64,000 nucleotides of DNA from Thamnaconus septentrionalis (GCA_009823395.1 CM020506.1:22472501-22536500); one strand, 5' to 3'; shown: positions 22,200 to 39,685, counted from the first letter of the stretch. Program-made: numbers and translations. Notes: generated from the letters alone by a model not told the origin.

Positions 22200-23330
22200 T
22201 TAAACAGTTAAATTTACATGTGCTACATGCTCTGCTATAACTAATTTCCAATTGCATCTAAATGAGAAATGTACAGTTATTGTAGATTTTGTTGTATCCC
22301 AGATGGGATTTCACTGAGTGCAATTGTACAGCCTGATGGCTGCAGGCAGGAATGTCCTGCGGTAGCGCTCCTTCTTGCACTGAGGGTGCAGCAGTCTTGA
22401 GCTAAAGGAGCTGCTCAGGCTCTCCACAGTGTGGTGCAGGGGGTGGGAGGTTTTGTCCATGATGGACGTCAGCTTGGCCAACATCCTTCGGTCCGCCACC
22501 TCCTGGATGGAGTCCAATGGACAGTCCAGGACAGAGCTGGCTCTCCTCACCAGTTTGTCCAGTTTCCTCCTGTCCCTGTCCGTGACTCCACTCCCCAGCA
22601 CACGATGGTATAGCACACTGCAGAGGCCACCACAGTGTCATAGAATGTCTGGAGAAGGACCCTGTTGACCCCGAAGGACCTCAGTCTCCTCAGCAGATGG
22701 AGGCAACTCTGGCCCTTCTTGTAGATCCCTGTGGTGTCTGTGGACCAGTCCAGTTTATTGTTCATATGAACACCCAGGTACTTCAATGAGTCCACTATCT
22801 CAATGTCCGAGCCCTGTAAGTTCACGACTGCGTGTGTTTGGGTGGTTCGACGGAAATCCACCACAAGCTCCTTCGTCTTGTTCGTGTTGAGCAGCAGGTG
22901 GTTCTGCTCATACCAATCCACAAATTCCAAGACGACTCCTCTGTACTCCTGCTCGTCCCCCTCTGATATACAGCCGACAATGGCTGAGTCGTCGGAGAAC
23001 TTCTGCAGGTGACAGAGGTTGGAGTTGTAGCTGAAGTCCGTTGTGTAAAGTGTGAAGCGAGTGTGATTGTCCTCCTGTCGGGTCTGCTCAGCTGTGATCT
23101 GGAAGTGACCAATCCTTGATCAACGGTCTCTATTGCAGTGAGTGCATGGTTATCAAGGTGGTGGTGGTGGTGTAAGGAGCCGTCTTGGTGGTAGGTCTCT
23201 CCTTTCTCAGCACTGTGGACGTCCCTCTCTAGTTGTACTGAGCCTTCATGGTCCATCCTGCTCCACATGCCTCTCTGGAGGGCAGCCTCCTCCCAGGTGT
23301 TGAGGTTGAAGTGGCACTTTCTCTAACGTG

Positions 23331-24020
23331 TTGTGTTCTAGTTGATATTTCTCAATCTGTTGAAGGTTTATCGTTCATGTTTTCTGGAATTTCTGGTTAA
23401 AAATATATATTGTAGGTGTAATTTTTAAAGGGGTTAAAAAGTGGCTGAAAACTGTTTTTATCTTAACCATATGTTGAAAAATAGTCAAATTCAGTTCATT
23501 TGATTTATTTACTGAAAATGCAATATTTTAGTATATACAGACTATTGATGTACCATGATTACTGACTTTTTTATTAACCTTTTTCCAGAGTGTGCTGCCA
23601 TTTCAGGCAACACTTACTGTACCAGAAACACTAATCAGAGAACCAGGAATTATTAAACATTAAAACAGCAGCTCAAAGTCCAACACACCCCATTAAATCT
23701 GATATCAGTCAACAGTTTATTAACAGATTCTGATTCTACTTCAAACTTTGAACCTGTAGGAGGTTTATCACTAATGTTTGCTGGAATTTGTGGTTATAAA
23801 ATACTTTGTGTATTTTTTTTCACAAGGATAAAAATCCTCAAAGGACTGGAGATTTGGGGGCCACATTCTAGAGTGAAGAGCTGTGGACTGTTTTTATCTC
23901 TGCTGTTTGAAAAAGAAAAATTCAAAATCAGTTAATTCGATTCATTTAGAGATATTTTATTTTGTTCTATACACATGATTTATGTTCCATATTTACTGAG
24001 CTTTTTTTTTTTTAACACAG
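23331..24020. other. Upstream flank of NLR gene 1
   Basis: It is AT-rich, with the upstream part of the NLR 5' duplication (about 23600-23720, agcagctcaaagtccaacac). No coding potential was seen. Confidence 0.4.
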
Positions 24021-24044
24021 TGTCATGTGATTTCAGGTAAAACT

Positions 24045-24294
24045 GACCAGCAGCAGCAGCAGCAGCAGTGTGAGTGAGCGGTGCAGCAGGGTGAGTCCTC
24101 ACTGACTCAATCCACATTAAATCTGATGCCAGTCAACAGAGTCAGTGAGAGGTGGACTGGTGTCTGCTTCATTCCACTGGAGAGTGTGACACAGTGACTG
24201 TGTTTCTCCTTCTTCTCTCTGAGGTGGAACTCACTGTGTTCTCAGCTCACTGTCACACTTCCTGTTTGACCTCAGACTGACTCCACTTCACAAG
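24045..24294 (+). promoter_or_regulatory. 5' untranslated region of NLR gene 1 with a candidate 5' UTR intron
   Basis: A (CAG)n run at 24050-24068 is followed by a candidate donor (cagcag|gtgagt, exon end 24090). A candidate acceptor (tgacctcag|actgac, exon start 24276) lies just before the ATG at 24295. Near-identical sequence at 20660-20828 supports this as a real conserved 5' module. The transcription start is not defined. Confidence 0.45.
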
Positions 24295-24621
24295 ATGAGT
24301 GTTCGTGTGGAGGAAGAGGAGGACGGAGCAGAGCCTCCAAATTTCAACTATTCGTCCCTGAAGAATTACTGGTCCAGAAAACAACCTCAGACCTTCAGTA
24401 AAGACCGAGGAACCTCTGAGACTCGGTAAGAAAACCTGGACCTACTCTACAGACAGGGTCACATGGTCACTGGGCGTTTCTGTCACACCGATCAGATCCA
24501 TTGATCCATCTTTGTCTCACTCTGTCCAAACTGTTGCTCATTTCCAAAATCTGGAATCTTATGTGAGAGAACCAGTCTGAACTTTTCAAGATGAACTTTA
24601 ATATTCCTGTTTCCAACACAG

Positions 24622-26565
24622 ACGGAGAGCAGAGTCTCCAGTGTCCAGTGGTCTGTCTCTGAAGAGTGACTGTTCCAGAGATGAACCTCTGAACTTCAGT
24701 AAAGACCGAGGAACCTCTGAGACTCGGTAAGAAAACCTGGACTGACTCTACAGACAGGGTCACATGATCACTTGTTTTTTTTTTTGTCACACCGATCAGA
24801 TCCATTGATCCATCTTTGTCTCACTCTGTCCAAACTGTTGCTCATTTCCAAAATCTGGAATCTTATGTGAGAGAACCAGTCTGAACTTTTCAAGATGAAC
24901 TTAAATATTCCTGTTTCCAACACAGACGGAGAGCAGAGTCTCCAGTGTCCAGTGGTCTGTCTCTGAAGAGTGACTGTTCCAGAGATGAACCTCTGAACTT
25001 CAGTAAAGACCGAGGAACCTCTGAGACTCGGTAAGAAAACCTGGACTGACTCTACAGACAGGGTCACATGATCACTTGTTTTTTTTTTTGTCACACCGAT
25101 CAGATCCATTGATCCATCTTTGTCTCACTCTGTCCAAACTGTTGCTCATTTCCCAAATCTGCAATCTAATGTGAGAGAACCAGTCTGAACTTTTCAAGAT
25201 GAACTTAAATATTCCTGTTTCCAACACAGACGGAGAGCAGAGTCTCCAGTGTCCAGTGGTCTGTCTCTGAAGAGTGACTGTTCCAGAGATGAACCTCTGA
25301 ATTTCAGTAAAGACCGAGGAACCTCTGAGACTCGGTAAGAAAACCTGGACTGACTCTACAGACACGGTCACGTGATCACTTGTTTTTTTTTTTTGTCACA
25401 CCGATCAGATCCATTGATCCATCTTTGTCTCACTCTGTCCAAACTGTTGCTCACTTCCAAAATCTGGAATCTTATGTGAGAGAACCAGTCTGAACTTTTC
25501 AAGATGAACTTAAATATTCCTGTTTCCAACACAGACGGAGAGCAGAGTCTCCAGTGTCCAGTGGTCTGTCTCTGAAGAGTGACTGTTCCAGAGATGAACC
25601 TCTGAACTTCAGTAAAGACCGAGGAACCTCTGAGACTCGGTAAGAAAACCTGGACTGACTCTACAGACAGGGTCACATGATCACTTGTTTTTTTTTTTTG
25701 TCACACCGATCAGATCCATTGATCCATCTTTGTCTCACTCTGTCCAAACTGTTGCTCATTTCCCAAATCTGCAATCTAATGTGAGAGAACCAGTCTGAAC
25801 TTTTCAAGATGAACTTAAATATTCCTGTTTCCAACACAGACGGAGAGCAGAGTCTCCAGTGTCCAGTGGTCTGTCTCTGAAGAGTGACTGTTCCAGAGAT
25901 GAACCTCTGAATTTCAGTAAAGACCGAGGAACCTCTGAGACTCGGTAAGAAAACCTGGACCTACTCTACAGACAGGGTCACATGGTCACTGGGCGTTTCT
26001 GTCACACCGATCAGATCCATTGATCCATCTTTGTCTCACTCTGTCCAAACTGTTGCTCATTTCCAAAATCTGGAATCTTATGTGAGAGAACCAGTCTGAA
26101 CTTTTCAAGATGAACTTAAATATTCCTGTTTCCAACACAGACGGAGAGCAGAGTCTCCAGTGTCCAGTGGTCTGTCTCTGAAGAGTGACTGTTCCAGAGA
26201 TGAACCTCTGAACTTCAGTAAAGACCGAGGAACCTCTGAGACTCGGTAAGAAAACCTGGACTGACTCTACAGACAGGGTCACATGATCACTTGTTTTTTT
26301 TTTTTTGTCACACCGATCAGATCCATTGATCCATCTTTGTCTCACTCTGTCCAAACTGTTGCTCATTTCCCAAATCTGCAATCTAATGTGAGAGAACCAG
26401 TCTGAACTTTTCAAGATGAACTTAAATATTCCTGTTTCCAACACAGACAGAGAGCAGAGTCTCCAGTGTCCAGTGGTCTGTCTCTGAAGAGTGACTGTTC
26501 CAGAGATGAACCTCTGAACTTCAGTAAAGACCCAGGAGCTGCAAGCCACAGCCAGACTACCCACA
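24622..26565 (+). repeat. Tandem array of seven phase-2 exons encoding a 35-aa repeat
   Basis: Exon starts are spaced 304, 304, 305, 305, 301 and 306 bp. Each exon begins after an aacacag acceptor and, except the last, ends at gactcg|gtaaga. Each encodes (R)RAESPVSSGLSLKSDCSR followed by DEPLNFSKDRGTSET, polar and charged with no transmembrane or zinc-binding pattern. Because every exon is 105 bp and splits the same codon, any number can be skipped or repeated without losing frame. The last copy diverges to SKDPGAASHSQTTH and changes phase to join FISNA. Exons are identical or nearly so, and the introns fall into two alternating types. Confidence 0.9.
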
Positions 26566-26797
26566 GTAAGACAGTCCACCTGCACCTCCTTCACATCTCA
26601 CTTCATCAATGTCAGGACCTCCAATGAGAAGATCCACTGGGGGACATTTAGAGCAAACAGTCAGACAATCATACAGCAGCAGCAGCTTCACCGCCTCAGC
26701 TGAAAAATGGAGTTTGGATGCTTTCACCTTCAAATTGTGGACAGGAAATGATGCTCACACTGTCACACTGATGTTTTCTTCTCCAACCTTCTCTCAG

Positions 26798-28588
26798 CTC
26801 CAGAGGTTGATGGTCTGCAGGAGCTTCTACAGCAGCATAAGATCAGTCTGGAGAGGAGATGTGAATGTGTGACTGAAGGTGATGAAGAAGGAAGTCAAAC
26901 CCTCCTCAACAGCATCTACACTGAGCTCTACATCACTGAGGGACTGAGTGAGGAGGTCAACAGACAGCATGCGGTCAGGCAGCTGGAGACCAAGAAGACC
27001 AAGAAGGCCAAGGAGAACCTCCACGACCGTCCAATCAGGTGCAGCCAGGTCTTTGAAGCCTCACCTGAGCAGCAGGTACTCAGAGTCAGAGTGGTGCTGA
27101 CCAACGGCGTCGCTGGGGTTGGAAAAACCTTCTCAGTACAGAAGTTCACTCTGGACTGGGCCCAGGGCCTGGAGAACCAGGACCTTCATCTGGTGCTTCC
27201 TCTCTCATTCAGGGAGCTCAACTTGGTCAAAGAGCAGCACTACAGTCTTCTGGAGCTGCTCCATGTTTTCCATCCAACGTTAGAGAAGCTCACAGCAGAG
27301 CAGCTGCATGTCTGCAAACTTCTCTTCATCTTGGACGGCCTGGATGAAAACAGACTGGTTCTGGACTTTGAGGAGAACCAGGTGGTGACTGACGTCTATC
27401 AGAAGAGGTCAGTCAGCGTCCTGCTAACAAACCTGATCAGAGGAGATCTGCTTCCCTCGGCTCTGCTGTGGATAACTTCCAGACCTGCAGCAGCCAATCA
27501 GATCCCTCCGTCATGTGTGAACAGGCTGACAGAAGTACGAGGCTTCACCGACGACCAGAAGGAGGAGTATTTCAGGAGAAGGTTCAGAGATGAAGATGTG
27601 TCCAGCAGGATCATCTCCCACATCAAGGCCTCCAGGAGCCTCCACATCATGTGTGAGATCCCGGTCTTCTGCTGGATCACTGCCACAGTTCTGGAGAACA
27701 TGTTGAGCTCAGAGCAGAGCGGAGAGCTGCCCAAGACCCTGACTGACATGTACTCACACTTCCTGCTGGTCCAGACCAAGAAGAAGCAGCAGAAGTATGG
27801 AGCAGGTCCACAGGAGCTGACGGAGGCTGACAGGGAGCTTCTTCTGAAGCTGGGCAAGCTGGCATTTGAACATCTGGAGATTGGAAACATCATGTTCTAC
27901 AATGAAGACCTGGAGAAGTGTGGACTCAGTGTGACGGATGCCTCTGTGTACTCAGGAGTTTGTACAGAGATCTTCAGAAGAGAGAGTGTGATCTTCCACA
28001 AAACCGTCTACTGCTTTGTTCATCTGAGCGTCCAGGAGTTTCTGGCTGCAGTCTACAGCTTCTACTGTCACACCACCAACAGGAAGACAACAGGAGATGA
28101 TCAATCTGGAGAATCCCTGGATGAGTTCTTGAGGAGGATGATGGTGAAATCCCTGCAGAGTCCAAACGGTCACCTGGACTTTTTTGTTCGCTTTCTTCAT
28201 GGACTCAGTCTGGAATCCAACCAGAGACTCTTAGGAGGCCTGCTGGGTCTCACTGACAAGCATCCAGGAACCTTAGAAATATCATTAACAACCTGAAGGA
28301 GATGAACACTGGTGATGTTTCTCCTGACAGAAGCATCAACATCTTCCACTGTCTGCTGGAGGTGAAGGATCAGTCAGTGCATCAGGAGGTCCAAGAGTTC
28401 CTGCAGTCAGAGAACAGATCAGAGAGGAAACTCTCTGCCATCCAGTGTTCAGCTCTGGCCTACATGCTGCAGATGTCAGAGGAGGTTCTGGAGGAGTTGG
28501 ACCTGGAGAAGTACAAGACAACCTGGGAGGGAAGATTGAGACTGATTCCAGCTGTGAGGAACTGCAGGAAGGCTGTGATACGTTCAAG
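26798..28588 (+). CDS. FISNA-NACHT exon of NLR gene 1 (frameshift near 28277)
   Basis: The exon opens [20 protein letters not shown], the fish-specific NACHT-associated (FISNA) region, with [19 protein letters not shown] text ([20 protein letters not shown]). It carries Walker [15 protein letters not shown], Walker [13 protein letters not shown], sensor-like [11 protein letters not shown] and the winged-helix/HD2 phrase [17 protein letters not shown]. Compared with gene 2 (accttagagaatatc) it reads accttagaaatatc, one base short. The frame then gives EISLTT and stops at 28294-28296. The original frame resumes at 28302 and stays open to the donor at 28589, with no further stop. This suggests a young lesion, or a sequencing error. 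Confidence 0.9.
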
Positions 28589-28611
28589 GTACGTAAACAC
28601 TGTGTGCATGC

Positions 28612-28612
<1 letters not shown>

Positions 28613-28656
<44 letters not shown>
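28613..28656. repeat. (GT)n microsatellite after the NACHT donor of gene 1
   Basis: The dinucleotide run starts about 25 bp after the splice donor. The homologous intron of gene 2 has one at 43177-43229. Confidence 0.95.
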
Positions 28657-28658
<2 letters not shown>

Positions 28659-29254
28659 CTCGGTGTTAGCCGCCCTGCAATATCAGCAGCTCCTCCAGTC
28701 ACAGGGTGGATCAGCATCAGGAGGTCCACTTGTGGCTGCAGGTCTCCAAGAAAACAACGAGGGAAACACTGAGTGATCACTTTTAGCAGAAGGCTGTCAA
28801 CACAGGGCTAACTCAGCTGCTTTGTGTTGGATGGTGAGTGGAGAGAAGCTGCTCCACTGGAGTCCAGGATGGAAATGAAGATTGAGGAGCTTTGATCAGT
28901 GTGAAGGATTCATGCAGACAGTCAATCAACACAATCAACACATTGAACACACAAACACATCACATCCTTCCTTCATTTGGCAGCAGACAATAAAACAGCA
29001 GTTTTATCAAAGATGCAGTGGAGTCCAAAGAGACGCCAGTGAAGGAACTCTGATCCAGTGGAGCTCCAACCTGCAGTGACTTTACACACAACTGAGCATC
29101 ATGTTGAGTTGAAGCAGCAGATCAGAGCAAAACTGTCGGTCACAACAGGACGTGTTGACACTCAGTGGCTGGAACACACTGGAGTGTGAAGCTGCACTGA
29201 GTTCCCTTGTTGAGGAGACTGTATTGGAGACACTGAGGACCTTGGGGTTCATTT

Positions 29255-29680
29255 ACAAAAACGTATGTGGATTTCATCCTGAAACCCAGAAAACTACGTT
29301 TGTGCAAAAAAATCTGGATATTTAAATTGTTGCGAACGCACAAACACACACATTTCCTTTGAGCATCCCAATCATTGTGGAATTGATCGCACATGAGCGC
29401 GAGCCCCGCTCCTCCCTCGGAACACCTCCACATACATATGCATATCTATAGAAATTAACTTGGCAGATTGGAATTTCTTTTAATTCCACAATCGATCTCT
29501 GCACGAAAAAGAAAAACTTCATTGACTATAAGCTAGAAACACTTCGAAGCGAAGTAGAGACTTTGAAAGATGCAAATATCTCCACAATAGACAGAGTTAA
29601 TTCATGGGTCTCATCATATCTCTGTTCTCTACTGCGCTCCATCACTCTACAGCGTCATCCACCACGTCTTCCAATGGAAG
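29255..29680. repeat. Segment shared with 44290-44760
   Basis: Common words are gtggatttcatcctgaaacc, tcctttgagcatcccaatca, ggaattgatcgcacatgagc, cacttc(g/a)aagcgaagtagag and ctcatcatatctctgttctc. Both copies follow the NACHT exon of an NLR, so this is part of the duplicated unit. The right part in copy 2 continues into an L1 ORF1-like frame. Confidence 0.7.
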
Positions 29681-29846
29681 CCACGGTCACCCAGGTTGAT
29701 TAAACAAAAGTGTATTAGAATCGACATTATGTGGAAAATGTATTATTGGCTTCCATTGTGTCATTTTACACGTCACCAATATGGAATGTTCTATAAATGG
29801 CACAGGGCACCGGCGAAAATCAAGTCACTAAACATTATACACGTCT

Positions 29847-30936
29847 TTAAAGGTGACCTATTACACTAATTTTTGGGCTTTTATATTTGATTTCTGGCCC
29901 CTCCAGAACAGCAACACACGATTACCCGCCCTGAAAGCTTTGTAGATCTGTGTATCTCACTGCTCGCTTCCTCATATTTCCTGAATCCTGTGAAAACGGT
30001 CTGTTTCACTTCACTCCACCCCCCTTACAATGATTTTGTTTCATACTGTTGACTTGTATCAAAACACTGAACTAGCAGAGCAAATATGGACGCTGAAACG
30101 ATCACTTGAGTCATAGAGTCGTTTATTATTAGAGAAGAATATCTGCACAACTTAAGTCCACACAAAGCAGGAAGAGCTCTATACAACCGATGTTAACCTG
30201 CTGGCAGCATGAAAATCGCTATAAGGAGCAAAACTTACGAGTCAGAATCGCTGCCTCCTCCGTTTCGCTGCCATCGAATGCAACTCACGAGCAGAGCACG
30301 GAGTTAGCGGTGGTGGCTAACAGTTCATCAACACGATTCAGCGGTTGTACTTTGCAAGCAATCTAAAAACTAAAGTTGCTTGAGGTCACAGTACACTCAC
30401 AGTCCTCATCATGTTTTTTTTAAATATTGCCGTGGCTGACTATTCTCTCGTCGTCCACCGGCCGAGTCGAGCCCGTCTCCCTCCCGTTGCTCACTGGGCC
30501 GGTGTTCCATTGCATCTGCATTAGGCTGAACAAACCTCCAACATTTTCTCTGTTCATTCCACTCCGACAGTTGTGGTCCTTGGTGCTTTGGTAGTCGCTC
30601 GGCAGTCGCTCTGTATTTTTTTTAATTTCCCTCATACCAAAAAAACATTTTCTTCTGGGGCAGAGCCGGGGAGGGCAGAACCAGTCCGAGAGTATGCCTG
30701 GGCTTGGCCATGAAAGGAAATGTGGAACGCATTCAAGTCAATGCGTTCCCAGTGTTAAAAAAAAAACTCAGTGAACAGAGCGTTCAGAACCATGCCCAAC
30801 AACTTACAGGGCTCACGTCCAAACTTGAACATGAACCTCATTATTTGATGATTTTGCATCGTTTGACACTAGGATTCAACATTGTAACAGTATTTAGAGC
30901 TCATAAAAGTGGAAAAGCATCATAGGTGCCCTTTAA
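29847..30936. mobile_element. TIR element with TTAA-containing ends
   Basis: The left end is TTAAAGGTGACCTATTAC and the right end is CATAGGTGCCCTTTAA, so TTTAAAGG(T/G)(G/C)ACCTAT is inverted at both ends about 1.09 kb apart. No transposase was found. TTAA at the ends would fit Kolobok or piggyBac-like targeting, but the class is uncertain. It has no counterpart in NLR gene 2. Confidence 0.55.
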
Positions 30937-30974
30937 TGTGGACAAAGACCACATTCTGTTCACACGTCTGTGAG

Positions 30975-32790
30975 GAATAATAATAATAATAATAAACTTT
31001 TATTTGTACAGCGCTAAATCACAACCAATGGCGTCTCAAAGCGCTTTATACAATCAGAGAGAACCAACTGGGCCCCCGGAGCAAGCAAAATGCGACAGTG
31101 GCTGGGAAAAACTCCCCTGTGGGAAGAAACCTAGGGCAGAACCAGACTCCAGAGGGCCATCATCTGCCTATGAGTAGTTGGGGTGAAATACAAAAATAGA
31201 GGAGAGACAGAGAAAGAGAGAAAGTAGTAGAGTGAGCCAGGGTGGCAGACAGGACAGAGTGAAAAACAGATACACCAACCAGGCATTCACAAAACGGATA
31301 TAAACACAAAGAACAGGAAATAATTCAAGGCTGCTGTCCGTGTGGGCTGTAAGTGTCCATGCTTTGGAAGGCAAGAGCCTATCCCGATGGACAATCTGCC
31401 GATAGGACAAGTCCAGGTCCTAGGCGTGGTGGTGGGACAAGCGATGACACCAAGACCCCAGGACAGCACAATCCAGCTCCTGGCGCAGTGGTCATCACCT
31501 GCCGGGGACACAGAGACTGCGGCAGTATCATGCATATCCAGCATACTGTACAAAGCATAATGAGAGCTAGTTTGGACAGAGTAGATAGAGTCAAAAGAGT
31601 CAAAGATTGATTGGGTGAGGAGAGTGATAGAGACTGCACAGAGCAACGATCCCTGTAGCGGGAGCGAAAGATCTCCCTCCACGGCGTAAGCCTATAGCAG
31701 CTTAACTGACAGTGGATGGAATCTAACTATAAGCTTTAAGAAAAGGAAAGTCTTAAGTCTACTCCTAAATAAACTAACTGTGTCTGCCCCCTCACCGAGG
31801 CTGGAAGATGATTCCAAAATAAAGGTGCCAGGAAACTGAAACACCTACCTCCTGACCTAACTCTAGAAATTTTGGGATAACTAAAGACCTGAATCCTCAG
31901 AGCGAAGGGCTCTTGGAGGATGATAAAGTTCAATTAGTTCCCTAATATAAGAAGGAGCCTGAGAATGAAGAGCTTTGTAAGTTAAAACTAGAATCTTAAA
32001 TTCAATTCTAAATTTGACAGGCAGCCAATGCAAGGAAGCTAAGATTGGAGTAATATGCTGCCTCCTTCTAGTTCCGGTTAACAATCGTGCCGCATAGAGT
32101 TTTGGATTAACTGTAATGTCCTAAGGGATGAATTTGGGCATCCTGCTAGTACCGAGTTACAGTAATCTAGCCTAGATGTAACAAAAGCATGGATTATTTT
32201 TTCAGCGTCTTTGAAGGACAAAAAACCTCGAATTTTGGCAATGTTTCTTAAGTGGAAAAAAGCTGACCTACCCACATTCTGAATATGAGAATTAAAGGTC
32301 AGGTCCTGATCAAAAGTGACTCCAAGATTCCTCACAGTAGAACTGGGTGTAGTACCAAATAGACCACCCTGTCCATCAAAGGCTCTGTCCCTACTCTCTC
32401 GCGAACCAAATATAATGACCTCAGTTTTATCGGTATTAAGCAACAAGAAATTCTGTGTCATCCAAGTTCTAACATCACGAAGACAAGATTCCAATTTGGC
32501 CAACTGATGAGCCTCATTTGCCTTAAAAGACAAGTACAGCTGTGTGTCATCTGCATAGGAATGGAAACTGATGTTATGCTTTCTAATGATGTCACCAAGA
32601 GGTGACATGTAGATGTTGAAGAGGAGTGGTCCAAGTACAGATCCTTGCGGGACACCATGACTAACCCTCCTACGTTCCGATGAATGATTATGAACATGAA
32701 CAAACTGAATGCGATGCGAAGTGTCGAAACCACCTCCCTGAGGTGGTTTGAGTGATCGGATCACATTCCGCATTAGGGCTGTGTCCATGT
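30975..32790 (-). mobile_element. L2-type LINE, 5'-truncated
   Basis: Minus strand, 32788 to 32078: an RT domain with [17 protein letters not shown], the catalytic [29 protein letters not shown] and [14 protein letters not shown]. After a short break it continues at 32084-31881 with ITPILASLHWLPVKFRIEFK and TYKALHSQAPSYI, the L2/CR1 C-terminal signature. It ends in a 3' tail at 30975 with an (ATT)n run. The 236-codon RT frame is open, but the N-terminus is missing. Confidence 0.85.
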
Positions 32791-32822
32791 GGTCACGTCA
32801 AGTGGTTTTTGGTGATCGGATC

Positions 32823-33300
32823 TCAAAAACCTCTTGAAGTGACATCGTGGGAACAGGGCCTCTTTCTGTATGCTGCCATTAGCAAAACAGTGATGTGATC
32901 AGAAAGTCCAATGTGGGCAGGGGGATGGCTTTGTATGCTCCTTTGCGAGAAGTGTAGACCAGGTCCAAAACGTCCCCCCTTGTTGGAAAATTCAACATGC
33001 TGGTGGAATATTGGAAGGACAGTCTTGAGGTCAGCATGATTAAAATCTCCAGCGAGGATGGTAAAGCCATCTGGGTGTGCTGTCTGTTGATCACTTATAC
33101 CCTGGCACAGTTCATTGAGTGCAGCATTCCTATCACTGCTGTTGTTGGTGGGAGGGTTGTAAACTGCAACTAGCAAAATCGCAGTAAACTGCCTGGGCAG
33201 ATAGAATGGATGGCACTTTATGATCATGAGCTCTGCCAGTGGTGAACAGTGTTTGCATACCAACGCAGCATCCCCGCACCATGCATCACACATGCTCCAC
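32823..33300 (-). mobile_element. LINE endonuclease fragment
   Basis: The minus-strand frame contains LLVAVYNPPTNN, FTILAGDFNHADLKTVLPIF and HIGLSDHITVLLMAAYR. These are the core motifs of the AP-like endonuclease of a CR1/Rex-type LINE (GDFN and SDH catalytic residues). It abuts the L2-type RT fragment but belongs, by its flanking phrases, to a different LINE family, so the junction at about 32790-32820 is a composite. It has one open frame of 156 codons and no RT of its own. Confidence 0.7.
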
Positions 33301-33326
33301 CACTGTGGGACTTCCCTCCGTTTACG

Positions 33327-33327
<1 letters not shown>

Positions 33328-33361
<34 letters not shown>

Positions 33362-33366
33362 GTGAT
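33328..33366. repeat. (ATG)n microsatellite upstream of the first LRR exon, gene 1
   Basis: This is a tandem gat/atg trinucleotide run. Its paralogue is at 48878-48920 in gene 2, followed in both by agttgatcagacatttatgag. Confidence 0.9.
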
Positions 33367-33468
33367 GATAAAGCAGTTGATCAGACATTTATGAGTCTTT
33401 AATCACTTTCATAGTCTGCAGAATCTCACATGTTGACCACAACTTCTCACCTGCTCTCCTTCATTCAG

Positions 33469-39387
<5,919 letters not shown>

Positions 39388-39685
39388 GTCAGTACTGGTT
39401 TAAAACCAGTGGATGATGGTTCCAGCACCAAAGCCAGTTGATCACACCTAAGTTACTTATAAGCTTAAACCAACTGTCAGTCAATGGTTGAACACTCCTT
39501 TCCCTATGAAATAATGTAAAAATAAATCCTCTTTAGAAAAATAGGCATGTATGCCTAGATAACATTTTGAAAATACTGTTACTGTAAATTTGGCAGAGAG
39601 TACACAGAATAAACATCAACAATATTTATGCAAGAACATGAACATATCTGCTCTTGAATTGAGTAACTGACTGTCTCATCACCTG

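Larger units (their letters stand above)
20832..23330 (-). mobile_element. CR1/L2-type LINE, split by a nested piggyBac-like element
   Basis: Read on the minus strand from 23330, remnants of the RT include a DDSAIVGC-type catalytic phrase at about 22970. They are followed by EFVDWYEQNHLLLNTNKTKE, KYLGVHMNNKLDW and YKKGQSCLHLLRRLRSFGV (22547-22930). The C-terminus lies in another frame at 22311-22616 (DRDRRKLDKLVRRASSVL, SHPLHHTVESLSSSFSSRLL, RTFLPAAIRLYN). The 3' untranslated tail resumes at 21024 and ends at the (AAG)n run at 20832-20856. At least one frameshift is present. The gap 21029-22199 is a later insertion. Confidence 0.8.

Noticed and set aside
24622..26565. CRISPR-like or satellite interpretation of the 304-bp array
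   Set aside because: The unit contains intact splice sites and a conserved coding exon in phase with the downstream NLR exon, which explains the array better than satellite DNA; a CRISPR array has much shorter repeats and spacers.
24467..26594. Repeated minus-strand frames of 99-202 codons (MDLIGVTKKK..., SLRGSSVFTE...)
   Set aside because: They are the reverse complement of the repeated NLR exons and their introns. They cross splice sites of the plus-strand gene and owe their openness to repetition.
28336..28780. Serine/proline-rich minus-strand frames opposite the NACHT exon
   Set aside because: They are antisense shadows of the conserved NLR coding exon, duplicated identically at 42895-43258.
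32078..32788. 236-codon frame as a host gene
   Set aside because: YADDTQLYL and [10 protein letters not shown] identify it as LINE reverse transcriptase.
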